From positions 1 through 64,000 of the forward strand of contig JBCDHW010000009.1 in assembly GCA_038749595.1 (NCBI GenBank): a DNA stretch of 64,000 nt. The letters run 5' to 3'. Shown piece by piece: positions 53,306-61,867 of this stretch. The stretch comes from Parvularcula sp038749595 (lineage in GTDB: Bacteria; Pseudomonadota; Alphaproteobacteria; Caulobacterales; Parvularculaceae). Position numbers and translations under genes: made by a program. Within the stretch, counting starts at the first letter, position 1; every line of letters begins with the position of its first letter. The notes beneath the pieces were generated by a model, which was not told the DNA's origin, ran no database searches, and was given only the letters and a program-made list of their open reading frames with translations.

Positions 53306-54717
53306 GACTAAGGGGATGGGCGGGGGTGGCCGCCGCGTTGTTCGCAGGGACCGTCACAACGGGCCTATCGAACGCTCTGGCACAAATTCTGCCTGCGGAT
53401 GTTTCAGCATCGGCGCGGGACCATTACCCGGCGGTGATCGCCGCTTTGGCCGAGCGCGAAGTCGCCGCCGGCAAGCGCGTCACCGCGGCGGGCGCGTTCG
53501 ATACCGTGTTCAAGACAGAGGCAAGCGCCCGGCTCGAAGGTTTCTACTCCGGCGACACGCTTGAGACCACCATCGAGCGTCCTTTCGGACCATTAGGAAC
53601 AACCGTTTACGGAGGATACCGCGTCGCCGACGGGGACTTCCCGATTTATGAGGACATCAACTTTACCAACCGCTTGGGCGAGGCGAAAATTGGTGTCCTC
53701 TTCTCACTCCTCCGCAATCGGACGATCGATAATCGGCGGCTCGGCGTTCGGCAGGCGGACATTGACCTCCTGCGCGCTGATCTCGACGTCTTCCTCACAC
53801 GGATCGGTGTTCAACGCGAAGCGTTGGTCGCCTATTGGCGCTGGGTCGCGGCGGGTCGTGAGCTGCAAGCTTACCAGGATATTCTCCGGATCGCTGAAGA
53901 GCGGGACCGCGCCCTTCGCCGCGAAGTGCGCTCGGGCGCGCGCGCGGAAATTGTACTGACCGAGAACGCGCAAAACCTCACCCGGCGCCGCGAATTCGTG
54001 CGCCGCGCTGAGCGGGATTTGGCCCTCGCCGCGAACACGTTGGCGCTCTATTTGCGGAACGATGACGGGACGATGCGCCAACCGCAGCGTTCAGATCTGC
54101 CTGCGGACGTTCAAGTCACGGCTTCCCTGGCGATCATCGAGCCAACCTCGATCGTCGGTGCACGTCCTGAATTGCAACTGCTTGAGCTTGCCGAGGAGCG
54201 GATTGAAAACCGCCGCTCGTTAGCGAAGAACGACCTGAAACCGCGGCTCGATGTGCGGGTCGAGGCCAGCGACGATTTTGGCGCCATCGGATCGGGCGGT
54301 GTGAGCCGCGATCCCGGCGAATTCATCGCGGGTGCAACGTTCTCGATACCCCTCGGCCGCCGGGATGCGCGTGGCCGGGTCCAGGCCGCGGAGGCGGAGC
54401 TCAGGGCCTTACGCGAACGGCAACGTCTCCTCCGTGATCAGATTGTCCAAGAACTGAATGATATCACCGCGGACTTGACGACAGCGAACGATATTCTGGG
54501 GCTCGCGCGCCAGGAAGTCTCCTTCGCCGATACGATGCGCAAGGCCGAGGCGCAGAGATTTCGTGGCGGCGCATCGGATTTCTTCCTCGTCAACTTGCGC
54601 GAGGAGTCGTTTGCGGACGCCCGCGTCCGCCTCGCGCGCGCTGAGTTTGCCCTCGCCGCGGCCGACGTCACCTACCGCGCGGCCACGATGGACACCGCGT
54701 CTTTAGGCCTTGAGTGA
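53302..54717 (+). CDS. TolC-family outer-membrane protein of the ABC-like operon
   Basis: This 471-residue protein starts at ATG 53302, sharing ATGA with the HlyD stop, and has a signal peptide ending SNALAQ. It has OEP-like helices, such as EERDRALRREVRSGARAEIVL and VQAAEAELRALRERQRLLRDQI, and ends in long helices (TMRKAEAQRFRGGASDFFLVNLRE). It is less typical than the TolC proteins of the two RND pumps, with extended beta-like stretches early on (GPLGTTVYGGYRVADGDFPI). It probably forms the outer-membrane exit of the operon's complex. Its last 15 bases overlap the convergent canonical ABC exporter. Confidence 0.87.
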   Translation: MRLRGWAGVAAALFAGTVTTGLSNALAQILPADVSASARDHYPAVIAALAEREVAAGKRVTAAGAFDTVFKTEASARLEGFYSGDTLETTIERPFGPLGTTVYGGYRVADGDFPIYEDINFTNRLGEAKIGVLFSLLRNRTIDNRRLGVRQADIDLLRADLDVFLTRIGVQREALVAYWRWVAAGRELQAYQDILRIAEERDRALRREVRSGARAEIVLTENAQNLTRRREFVRRAERDLALAANTLALYLRNDDGTMRQPQRSDLPADVQVTASLAIIEPTSIVGARPELQLLELAEERIENRRSLAKNDLKPRLDVRVEASDDFGAIGSGGVSRDPGEFIAGATFSIPLGRRDARGRVQAAEAELRALRERQRLLRDQIVQELNDITADLTTANDILGLARQEVSFADTMRKAEAQRFRGGASDFFLVNLREESFADARVRLARAEFALAAADVTYRAATMDTASLGLE

Positions 54718-56598
54718 TTGCGCCTGCTGTTCTGCGGCACCGAATTGCAGTGCGATGTACCGCGCATAGATCCCGCCCCGCGCCAACAGCTCATGGTGCG
54801 TACCCTGATCAACAATGCGGCCCTCGTCCATCACAACAATATTGTCTGCACGCCGAATAGTCGCCATCCGGTGGGCAATCACGAGGGTCGTCCTGCCGGT
54901 TGAAATCTCTTCCACCGCATGCTGAATGGCCCGCTCGCTCTCGGCGTCCAGAGCGCTCGTGGCCTCGTCCAGCAGCAAGATCGGCGCATCACGGAGGATC
55001 GCCCGGGCGATAGCAATGCGCTGACGTTGGCCACCGGAAAGGGTGGATCCGCCCTCCCCCAAGGTGGTGGCATAACCCTGCGGCAGGGCGTCAATAAACA
55101 CGGCAGCGTTCGCCGCCTCGGCCGCGGCGCGCACCTCCTGTTCATCAGCGTCAGGACGACCAAAGCGAATGTTCTCGAAAACCGGCCCACTAAAAAGAGG
55201 CGCCTCTTGCTGCACCAGCGCCATCGATCCACGCAACGCCTCGGGATCGAGGCTGCGCACATCCTGGCCATCGACAAACACCACGCCCGATTGGGGATCG
55301 TAGAGGCGCAGCAACAACTTAAACAGCGTACTCTTGCCAGCGCCCGATGGCCCAACAAGCGCCACCGTCTGCCCAGGTTCAACCGTCAGGCTGACATCTG
55401 TGATCGCCGGTCGGTCGGGCCTGCCCGGATAGGCAAACGAGACATTCCGGAACGACACGGCGCCTTGCGCCGGGACCGGGAGCCGCGACGGCACTTGCGG
55501 CGTATCAATCTCAGACCGTGTACCGAGGATCTCCATTAACCGCTCAGTCGCGCCCGCCGCGCGCATGATCTCAGCGTAGGTCTCGGTCAATAATCCCACG
55601 CCGCTCACGGCCACGAACGCATACATAACGAACTGAGTCATGGCGCCAGGGGTGATGGCGCCCTGTTGAACCTGCACCGCGCCATACCACAGCACACTGA
55701 TCAATGCCGTTAGAATGACAGAGAAGATCAGCGCCGTCATCAACGCCCGTACGCGGATCCGCTTGAGGGATACTGCAAACGTGTCCTCAACCGCGCTAGC
55801 AAAAGCGCGCGCTTCTTCGCGCTCGCGGGTAAAGGCCTGCACCGTCTCAATGGCCCGGAGGCTCTCGCTCGCCCGGGCGGACGCGCGCGCGAGGCTGTCT
55901 TGGCTGTCTCGGCTGAGCCGTTGGACGCGCCGGCCAAAGTACGTCACGGGCAGCAGCACGAAAGGTCCAACGGCAAGCACCATCAGAGCCAGCTTCCAAC
56001 TGACGATCACCATCAACACTAAGGCGCCCAAGGTTGTCGCGACCGTCCGAATCGCGACCGATACGGACGATCCAACCACCGTTTGGATGAGCGTCGTGTC
56101 GGTCGTCAGACGCGAGACCACTTCGCCCGTCTGCGCCTGTTCAAAAAACCGTGGACTGAGCGTTAGGAGGTGGTCATAGACCCGCCGCCGAGTGTCCGCG
56201 ATCACCCTCTCGCCCAGTCGACTGATAAAATAGAACCGCAGTGCGCCGGCGAGGCCAGACAAGAACGCAACAGCCATGCCGAGCATGAAGTACCCGGATA
56301 AATCCGTACCCAGTGCGAAATTATTGCAGACCACCGCTTGGCTCGCGCCGCCGAAGCCGCAATCGACGACCAAACGAAACGCAGCGGGCAGGACAAGCGT
56401 CAGTACGGCCGCCAGAACCAAGAAGAACGCGAACGCCGCCAATTGTCCGGGATAAGCCAGCACAAAAGGCAAAAGTTGGCGCAACGGCTTGAGATTACGC
56501 CCACGCGGACGCTCGTCGTCGGTGCCTGATTTTGCGGCGCCGGTTGGTTTCTCTGCAGATGTTTCGGCCGGGTCGCCCGGTTGCGGGGAACTAGACAT
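54703..56598 (-). CDS. Canonical ABC exporter (MsbA-like half transporter)
   Basis: This 631-residue half transporter has six membrane helices and an intact ATPase: Walker A VALVGPSGAGKST, Q-loop VQQEAPLF, signature LSGGQRQRIAIARAIL, Walker B ILLLDEATSALD and H-loop VIAHR. The membrane domain has LTLSPRFFEQAQTGEVVSRL, typical of lipid and drug exporters. The cytoplasmic N-terminus is a disordered, charged tail. ATG 56598 was taken because it begins this tail, but it lacks a ribosome binding site; upstream in-frame starts exist (for example 56688). It converges on the operon with the dead ABC domain and overlaps its last gene by 15 bases. It could supply ATP hydrolysis to that set, which is only a suggestion. 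Confidence 0.9.
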   Translation of the reverse strand: MSSSPQPGDPAETSAEKPTGAAKSGTDDERPRGRNLKPLRQLLPFVLAYPGQLAAFAFFLVLAAVLTLVLPAAFRLVVDCGFGGASQAVVCNNFALGTDLSGYFMLGMAVAFLSGLAGALRFYFISRLGERVIADTRRRVYDHLLTLSPRFFEQAQTGEVVSRLTTDTTLIQTVVGSSVSVAIRTVATTLGALVLMVIVSWKLALMVLAVGPFVLLPVTYFGRRVQRLSRDSQDSLARASARASESLRAIETVQAFTREREEARAFASAVEDTFAVSLKRIRVRALMTALIFSVILTALISVLWYGAVQVQQGAITPGAMTQFVMYAFVAVSGVGLLTETYAEIMRAAGATERLMEILGTRSEIDTPQVPSRLPVPAQGAVSFRNVSFAYPGRPDRPAITDVSLTVEPGQTVALVGPSGAGKSTLFKLLLRLYDPQSGVVFVDGQDVRSLDPEALRGSMALVQQEAPLFSGPVFENIRFGRPDADEQEVRAAAEAANAAVFIDALPQGYATTLGEGGSTLSGGQRQRIAIARAILRDAPILLLDEATSALDAESERAIQHAVEEISTGRTTLVIAHRMATIRRADNIVVMDEGRIVDQGTHHELLARGGIYARYIALQFGAAEQQAQSLKA

Positions 56599-56780
56599 AG
56601 GGAGGCGCCTGGTGGCACGATGAGAAGGGCTCGCGAATCGGTCCGCTGAAGGACCGCGCCTCGCCAAAAGGAACCGCGCGCCAACCATGGGGAGCAGCCG
56701 CCGGTTGCCCGGACCGAACCACGGGGCGCACCCGCTGCGTGCCGCTTGACTTTTCGCGTGCAAGCAGTCCGTTTACGTGG

Positions 56781-57617
56781 ATGAGATCGACGACGCGCAC
56801 CATTCTTTATCATATAGCGCTGGCCTGGGCAGTCGCCACCGGGGCCGCGTCCGGACAAATCGCCGTCCAGCGGGAAGACGTGATCACCCTGCCCCGCGCG
56901 CTACAAGAAATCTCGGGCCTCACGCCCGCAGGCGCACAGCGGGTTCTGACGCATAATGACGAAAAAGGGATTGTCTACAGCGTTGATCTCGCAACAGGCG
57001 ATGTCGATGAAGTCTTGCAACTCGGAAGCGTTGCTGCGCGTGCTGACTTTGAAGGGATCACACAGTATAATGACTTTTTGTACTTGGTGACGAGTAACGG
57101 TCTTCTTTATGAAGCGCGACTTGATCAGCAAACGAAGGAAGTCCGGTTTAACACGTATGACACCGGGCTTGATCGTGTCTGTGAGATTGAGGGGATCGCG
57201 GCAGACTCGTTGGGACGGGTCTATTTGTTGTGTAAGCAATTTGGCGCTGAATTGGCGCCTGCGCGCCTCGTCATTTACCGGTGGGATCTCACAAGGCGCT
57301 TGCAACCGCCCGAAGCTTGGGTGGACCTTGCTGTCGGAGAGCGCTTTGCGACGCTCAATCTGATGACCAATGATGTTCTGTGGACGGCCCTTTCTTATGA
57401 CGCCAGTCGCAAAGAGGTCCTGGCCCTTGCAGGACGGCAAGGCTTCGTGGTGTCACTGAACCGCGACGGCGTTCCCACCGGCGCGATTGCACTAGCACAG
57501 GGCGCACACAGACAACCGGAAGGGATGGCGATCCTCGACGACCGAACCCTCTTGATTTCCGACGAAGGCGGTGACGGCCCCGGCACCCTGTCGATTTACC
57601 GTCAATTCGGTGATTGA
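56781..57617 (+). CDS. SdiA-regulated-like secreted protein
   Basis: This 278-residue protein has a signal peptide (MRSTTRTILYHIALAWAVAT) and a mature beta-propeller-like region. The blocks LPRALQEISGLTPAGAQRVLTHNDEKGIVYSVDL, DFEGITQYNDFLYLVTSNG and CEIEGIAADSLGRVYLLCKQ match the SdiA-regulated/YjiK type, which carries Glu-Gly-x3 motifs around a probable metal site. The function of the family is unproven. It diverges from the ABC exporter gene and converges with the CotH-like gene, overlapping it by 16 bases. ATG 56781 was chosen for the signal peptide; a GTG at 56739 is in frame. Confidence 0.8.
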   Translation: MRSTTRTILYHIALAWAVATGAASGQIAVQREDVITLPRALQEISGLTPAGAQRVLTHNDEKGIVYSVDLATGDVDEVLQLGSVAARADFEGITQYNDFLYLVTSNGLLYEARLDQQTKEVRFNTYDTGLDRVCEIEGIAADSLGRVYLLCKQFGAELAPARLVIYRWDLTRRLQPPEAWVDLAVGERFATLNLMTNDVLWTALSYDASRKEVLALAGRQGFVVSLNRDGVPTGAIALAQGAHRQPEGMAILDDRTLLISDEGGDGPGTLSIYRQFGD

Positions 57618-58669
57618 GCCGTCCGTGTACGGCACGCGTTCAGGATGTTCCGTTCTGCCCGCTCCGGCGTCGCGATATCCTTGAAAAAGCTCTCAATATA
57701 GCGCCGCGCCTTGCCTTTTTGCGAATCGCTTAAGTCGGTGATCTGATCAATCTCGGCAAGAAGAGCCTGCTCGCGCTCTTGGAACAGAGCAATCGCTGCG
57801 CGCGTCTGCTCCGTGTAGTTACAAAAGCCGCGATATTTCCGATCACGGACACTGCGCAACTTGAACCGTGAGGGCGGCGCCGCGTACGCTGTATCGACAA
57901 GGCCGGAAAAATCGAAATCGTAAGGCACAGGAATAAGGTTGATCAGCGCATCCGGATCACCGACCAGCTTCCCATTGTGGCAACACGGATCATCGCCGGA
58001 ACCCGAGACGACGGACCAGTCGAGGTTGCCAATCATGTATTGAAACACTGAAACGCGCGCTGCCGCTTCGGGGTCGAGCATGACGATATCGATGTCGGGG
58101 ATTTCGACTTCCTTGCGGCCGATCCGGTCGGCCATGTCGTCAATGTCCTCGATGAAAAATCCCCAGCGCTCCGTCAGCGTACGACCGTTATCGTCGTTGA
58201 CATACTCAATGCGCGCCAGGCGGACATTCAAACTCTGGGGCGTGATGACGTTGAACAAACGGTACGCCAGGTATTCAAGCAGAACATATTGTTCGTATGC
58301 GCGGGAATCCTTGCAGTGCACGACGAGCTTGATCGACTTCTGCTTGCGAAACAGCGATGACTTGCCAGGCTTTTCAGGAAACCGAACGCGAAGAGGAGGA
58401 AAGCGGCACGTCTCACGGTCTCGGCGCGAATTTCCTCGGGGAGTCAATGTGATCGGTAGTGTTTCGGGGCTCTCTCCAGCCAGTTGGAGCGTCGCGGGAT
58501 AGGGCTTCGGATCCGGCGCCTGCATATCGCGGACAATCTGACGGATCGGCCCTTCAAACCGGATCGTAATGGGCTCGTCGGACCGAAAAAGTCGTGTCGG
58601 TTCATCGTCAGCATGCGCAGGAAGCAGGCTTCCAGCAAGTATTAGAACACTGATCACGATACGGAGCAT
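57602..58669 (-). CDS. CotH-like predicted kinase, secreted
   Basis: The 355-residue protein starts at ATG 58669, one base after the phosphoesterase stop, with GGGGGTGAG as ribosome binding site, and has a signal peptide (MLRIVISVLILAGSLLPAHA). The core has features of the CotH/atypical kinase fold: KSIKLVVHCKD for a phosphate-binding strand, FFIEDIDDMADRIGRKE, FQYMIGNLDWSVVSGSGDD with HNGKLV as catalytic-loop-like region, and PVPYDFDFSGL resembling the CotH P[WY]DxD motif. By eye these suggest protein or small-molecule phosphorylation outside the cytoplasm. It is codirectional with the phosphoesterase and the DUF4956 protein, families that co-occur with CotH in polyphosphate-linked clusters. 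Confidence in CotH is moderate. Confidence 0.7.
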   Translation of the reverse strand: MLRIVISVLILAGSLLPAHADDEPTRLFRSDEPITIRFEGPIRQIVRDMQAPDPKPYPATLQLAGESPETLPITLTPRGNSRRDRETCRFPPLRVRFPEKPGKSSLFRKQKSIKLVVHCKDSRAYEQYVLLEYLAYRLFNVITPQSLNVRLARIEYVNDDNGRTLTERWGFFIEDIDDMADRIGRKEVEIPDIDIVMLDPEAAARVSVFQYMIGNLDWSVVSGSGDDPCCHNGKLVGDPDALINLIPVPYDFDFSGLVDTAYAAPPSRFKLRSVRDRKYRGFCNYTEQTRAAIALFQEREQALLAEIDQITDLSDSQKGKARRYIESFFKDIATPERAERNILNACRTRTAQSPN

Positions 58670-58670
58670 A

Positions 58671-59705
58671 TTACTCACCCCCTTGGCTGATGGATCGCTC
58701 CACACCGTTGTCGAAGGCCGTCAGGTCTTGGCCCTCAATCACCAAATACGACCGTGTGCCTTTGTAATAGGCCGATATGCCCGTATCCACGATAATCACT
58801 TTGCCGTCGTGTATACTGAGAATGCCCGAACGGTTCGGGGTGTGCCCGACAATGATCCGTGAAACGCCAAACGCCGCTAGGACCTTGTCAACTTCAGCCA
58901 GACTTTCAGGCGTTTGCTTGACATTGCCCCGGTACCATAACGGAGAAATAGATCCTGAGACGATATCCTCGTCGCTCCGCTCCATCAGTGCACGGCGCAC
59001 CTCCTCATTCAGCGCGTCAACGCTGGTCGGAAGAAGTTCGGCATTGATTCCGGCGTGCACGAATAGAGTGTCGCCAATAATGCGCACTGAATCATTGGCG
59101 ACGACCCACCGCCCATACTCGCCTTCCGGATGCCACGCCCGGCGATGCTCGACGTACCCAAGCGGAAACTCGTCGTTGAACATCCGCCGGATCTCTCCGT
59201 CCGTAAGCGTCGCATCCTCTTCGCGGCGCGCGGCGGAATAGGATGTTTTGTTGGCAGAGAAAAATTGGTCGCGCGTCGACTTTGAACGCGACGTCCGAAA
59301 CTCTTCGTACTCCTCGGGCGTAACATACCGCAAATCCCCGATGATGTTCATCGCCTCGTGGTTGCCGATCAGGGGGATCACCTGCCCGCCCGCCCGCTTC
59401 GCTTGGCGTTCAAGGCGCATCAAATGATCAAGGATTTTACGGGTTTGCGGGCCGCGGTCAGGCACATCGCCGATTTGGACAAAGATCGTATCGCCACCGC
59501 TCCAGCGCAAACGGTTGTCGATCAAACCCGCCTGGGTGAGGATATCGATATAGGCTTCATAATCTCCGTGTACGTCTCCGACGGTCACGATCCGCTGCGC
59601 ATCGACCGCGCGCGCGGGAACCTTCGAAGCGAAGAACAAGGCAACGCACGCGACCAGCAAAGCGGCGCACCGAACCCATCGATTGGTAGCGGGAAGGACC
59701 AACAT
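58671..59705 (-). CDS. Calcineurin-like metallophosphoesterase, secreted
   Basis: This 344-residue metallophosphatase has a signal sequence (VRCAALLVACVALFFASKV). Its metal-binding motifs are IVTVGDVHGDYEAYIDIL (D-x-H), IFVQIGDVPDRGP (GDxxDRG), PLIGNHEAM (GNHE), FVHAGI and IIVGHTPN (GHT), all present in order and typical of the calcineurin-like/Shelphs-type phosphatases. ATG 59705 is supported by GAGG at five bases. The next gene begins one base after its stop, so the two act in the same pathway, likely opposing phosphorylation and dephosphorylation at the cell envelope. Substrate unknown. Confidence 0.9.
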   Translation of the reverse strand: MLVLPATNRWVRCAALLVACVALFFASKVPARAVDAQRIVTVGDVHGDYEAYIDILTQAGLIDNRLRWSGGDTIFVQIGDVPDRGPQTRKILDHLMRLERQAKRAGGQVIPLIGNHEAMNIIGDLRYVTPEEYEEFRTSRSKSTRDQFFSANKTSYSAARREEDATLTDGEIRRMFNDEFPLGYVEHRRAWHPEGEYGRWVVANDSVRIIGDTLFVHAGINAELLPTSVDALNEEVRRALMERSDEDIVSGSISPLWYRGNVKQTPESLAEVDKVLAAFGVSRIIVGHTPNRSGILSIHDGKVIIVDTGISAYYKGTRSYLVIEGQDLTAFDNGVERSISQGGE

Positions 59706-59742
59706 AAACACCTCACTCGGCAGCATACGGCGCATGCCTCAA

Positions 59743-60492
59743 TTACTCAGCAGCAAGAGGATCGACCTCTTTGACCTTTTCCGGACGCGCCGCGCGCTTG
59801 GCCTTGCGGCGCCGCTTGTCCTCTTCGCTCTGTTTCTTCGCCGCGTAGCGCGACTCAAGCCCATCACCGAAGATCGAGGTGAAGGCTGTTGTGTAGCTAA
59901 AGAAAACAGTGATCACCGCCGCGACCTCGATTGCGCCGACTCCAGCAGCAAGGCCGACACCGATGGCGACGAAAATGAACAGCGTATCAAACGTATCGCT
60001 CAGTGCACGGCGGAAGCGCACGCCAGCGACGATGCCGGCGAGGGAAAAGGCCAACGCCAGCGAATGCTGAGCCACGGTGACAACGCCTGCGACCACGGCA
60101 GGCATCACCAAGGTGGTTTCGTCGATCGAATGGTCGAACTCTTGTCCGGTGTGGATCGCCTTATAGAGCCAAGCGACAGGCACCATCAGCGCCAGTGAAC
60201 AGAGCATCGCGAGGAACAAGCTGATCGACTCGCCGAACCACGTGCTGGTCGGGGCGGGCGCCGCCGCGGCCAGGGCAGCGTCTGCCGCAGAGCGGACTTG
60301 GCTGGCTTGGTACTCAGCGATGCCGCCGACGGGCAGCAAACCCATCAGTGAGGGGAACAGCACCAGGATTCCCGAAACGACGGCCGCGAGGCAGACATAG
60401 TAGATCGTGATCCTGCGCAGATGGGCCCAGATCGTCTTGCGATGCTCGGCATCGATGCGGTCGGAGGTCTTCTGTCGGATGGCTTTGGTCAT
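59743..60492 (-). CDS. DUF4956-family membrane protein
   Basis: This 249-residue inner-membrane protein carries four main helices: ITIYYVCLAAVVSGILVLF, SISLFLAMLCSLALMVPVAWLY, TLVMPAVVAGVVTVAQHSLALAFSLAGIVAG and FIFVAIGVGLAAGVGAIEVAAVITVFFSY. The stretch HSLALAFSLAGIVAGVRFRR is the DUF4956 hallmark. A basic, coiled tail ends it. DUF4956 proteins sit beside CotH-like and VTC polyphosphate polymerase genes in other bacteria; here the partners are a CotH-like protein and a phosphoesterase, and no VTC gene is visible. It is the first gene of the leftward set. Function unknown. Confidence 0.85.
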   Translation of the reverse strand: MTKAIRQKTSDRIDAEHRKTIWAHLRRITIYYVCLAAVVSGILVLFPSLMGLLPVGGIAEYQASQVRSAADAALAAAAPAPTSTWFGESISLFLAMLCSLALMVPVAWLYKAIHTGQEFDHSIDETTLVMPAVVAGVVTVAQHSLALAFSLAGIVAGVRFRRALSDTFDTLFIFVAIGVGLAAGVGAIEVAAVITVFFSYTTAFTSIFGDGLESRYAAKKQSEEDKRRRKAKRAARPEKVKEVDPLAAE

Positions 60493-60627
60493 GGTGCGCG
60501 CTCACAGCTCCGGCGCGCCGACCTTCCGCCCAGGGAGGCCGACCGCAGATTGGGCACACAACAAAGCATCATTCTTTCGTCAACGCCAAACGCGCTGGAG
60601 GCCAAGCCCCGCTTCTGGCGCGCAGCC

Positions 60628-61659
60628 TTAGCGGCGCTTCTTCCGCGCGCGCGCTGCCAGACCCGCGATCCCTGCGCCCATCAGCCAAACAGCACCGGGC
60701 ACCGGCACAACCTCAGGGTCAGCAATCTCGCCATCGATCTCGATCGACGCTGTGAGATTGGTGTTGAACCCGCCAAAGCCGAAGGTGCGGTTGTCGCCGT
60801 CGTCCGAACCGCTGCCGAAGGGATCACCGAAGCCGATAAAGCTCGAAAGGCACGGATCGCAGAAAGGGTTCGCGTCGGAAACCGCGATGATCGACTCAAA
60901 CACCACAGCAATCGCGACAGTCTCGCCGGGGGCGACCATGCCGCCGTCGAAGGTGACGATCGACTCGTCCCACTTGTAGAACAACGAGTCCGAAATATCG
61001 TCGACACCGCCGAGGCGGTCGAACCCTTCGAGCCGCGCGGCGCCGGACAGATCCGTGGTGATGTCGCGGTTGACCCCGTCACCGCCGGTGGTCTGCATGC
61101 CGAGGGTGAGGCCATCGGTCTGGACGCCATTCGAGGTCACGGCGATGTTCAAGTTGCTGCTGGCCGCGATGTCCTCTTCGGCGAGCGTCCGCGCGATATC
61201 TGCCGCCTGGGCACAGGCGAAGATGTTGGCTTCGTCCTCGTTAAAGAGGCAGTTTTCCGAGAAGTAGAGACCCATTGCGCCAGGAATGATGGTCGATGTC
61301 AGCGTGATTTGCTGGTCCACCGTCCGGTCGTTGGTGAACTCGATCTCGATGATCGTGCGCGCCATGGCTGTGGCGCGGCCGAAGGCGATGGCGCTGTTGA
61401 CGAAGTTGTAGGTGTCATCGCCAAGAAACTCGCCATAAGCGCGGACGTGCATGGCCCCTTCAGGACCAGCGGGATCGACAAATCGCGTCTCCGAGTTGTC
61501 GATCACGACGCCCTCGTTATCGAACGCGAAGGTCTCTGTGGTGCCGTCGGCGGCATCGATCGATCCCGAGCCGCTAAAGTCGACACTGAAGGGAAGCGCG
61601 TAAGCGGAGCTGTTCGCAGCGATAATTCCAGCAACGGCAGATAGAAGCAGTCGTTTCAT
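60628..61659 (-). CDS. VPxxA/PEP-CTERM sorting-signal protein
   Basis: This 343-residue secreted protein has a signal peptide (MKRLLLSAVAGIIAANSSAYA) and a mostly beta extracellular body rich in Asp, Gly and Thr. The C-terminus VPVPGAVWLMGAGIAGLAAR, followed by basic residues, is the tripartite exosortase/archaeosortase sorting signal (VPxPA type). Such proteins are cut and released or anchored at the surface by an exosortase encoded elsewhere. Four internal cysteines (CLFNEDEANIFAC, CDPC) could form disulfides. The sequence ATTAAGGTT, also found before the autotransporter gene, lies about 50 bases upstream. No exosortase gene is in the window. Confidence 0.9.
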   Translation of the reverse strand: MKRLLLSAVAGIIAANSSAYALPFSVDFSGSGSIDAADGTTETFAFDNEGVVIDNSETRFVDPAGPEGAMHVRAYGEFLGDDTYNFVNSAIAFGRATAMARTIIEIEFTNDRTVDQQITLTSTIIPGAMGLYFSENCLFNEDEANIFACAQAADIARTLAEEDIAASSNLNIAVTSNGVQTDGLTLGMQTTGGDGVNRDITTDLSGAARLEGFDRLGGVDDISDSLFYKWDESIVTFDGGMVAPGETVAIAVVFESIIAVSDANPFCDPCLSSFIGFGDPFGSGSDDGDNRTFGFGGFNTNLTASIEIDGEIADPEVVPVPGAVWLMGAGIAGLAARARKKRR

Positions 61660-61867
61660 AATGTCCCCGGCGCACCGCCGCCAACCCGCGGCCCTCTCCT
61701 CGTGGAATTAAGGTTAACAGCGGCCCCCCAAAAGTAAAGAACGGCGCACGTTTCCGCTGCATTCGGCCTTACCAAAACCTTAATGCGCGCTACTTCAGGT
61801 TGTGCCCTCGCCAAGCAAAATCCAACCGCTGCCGCGGTGCACAAACGCGTACGAACGGACGATGTGG
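61660..61867. promoter_or_regulatory. Upstream region of the CTERM gene with inverted AACCTTAAT elements
   Basis: ATTAAGGTT (61708-61716) and AACCTTAAT (61776-61784) are an exact inverted pair 59 bases apart. The left copy is about 50 bases from the CTERM start, and its orientation and distance match the copy before the autotransporter gene. The left element also overlaps a TTAA-GG-TTAA string that resembles CtrA-type sites. Function inferred only. Confidence 0.4.

Noticed and set aside
56641..56780. N-terminal extension of the canonical ABC exporter toward 56763
   Set aside because: It overlaps the start of the divergent gene and shows no conserved sequence, though an in-between start such as 56688 cannot be excluded.
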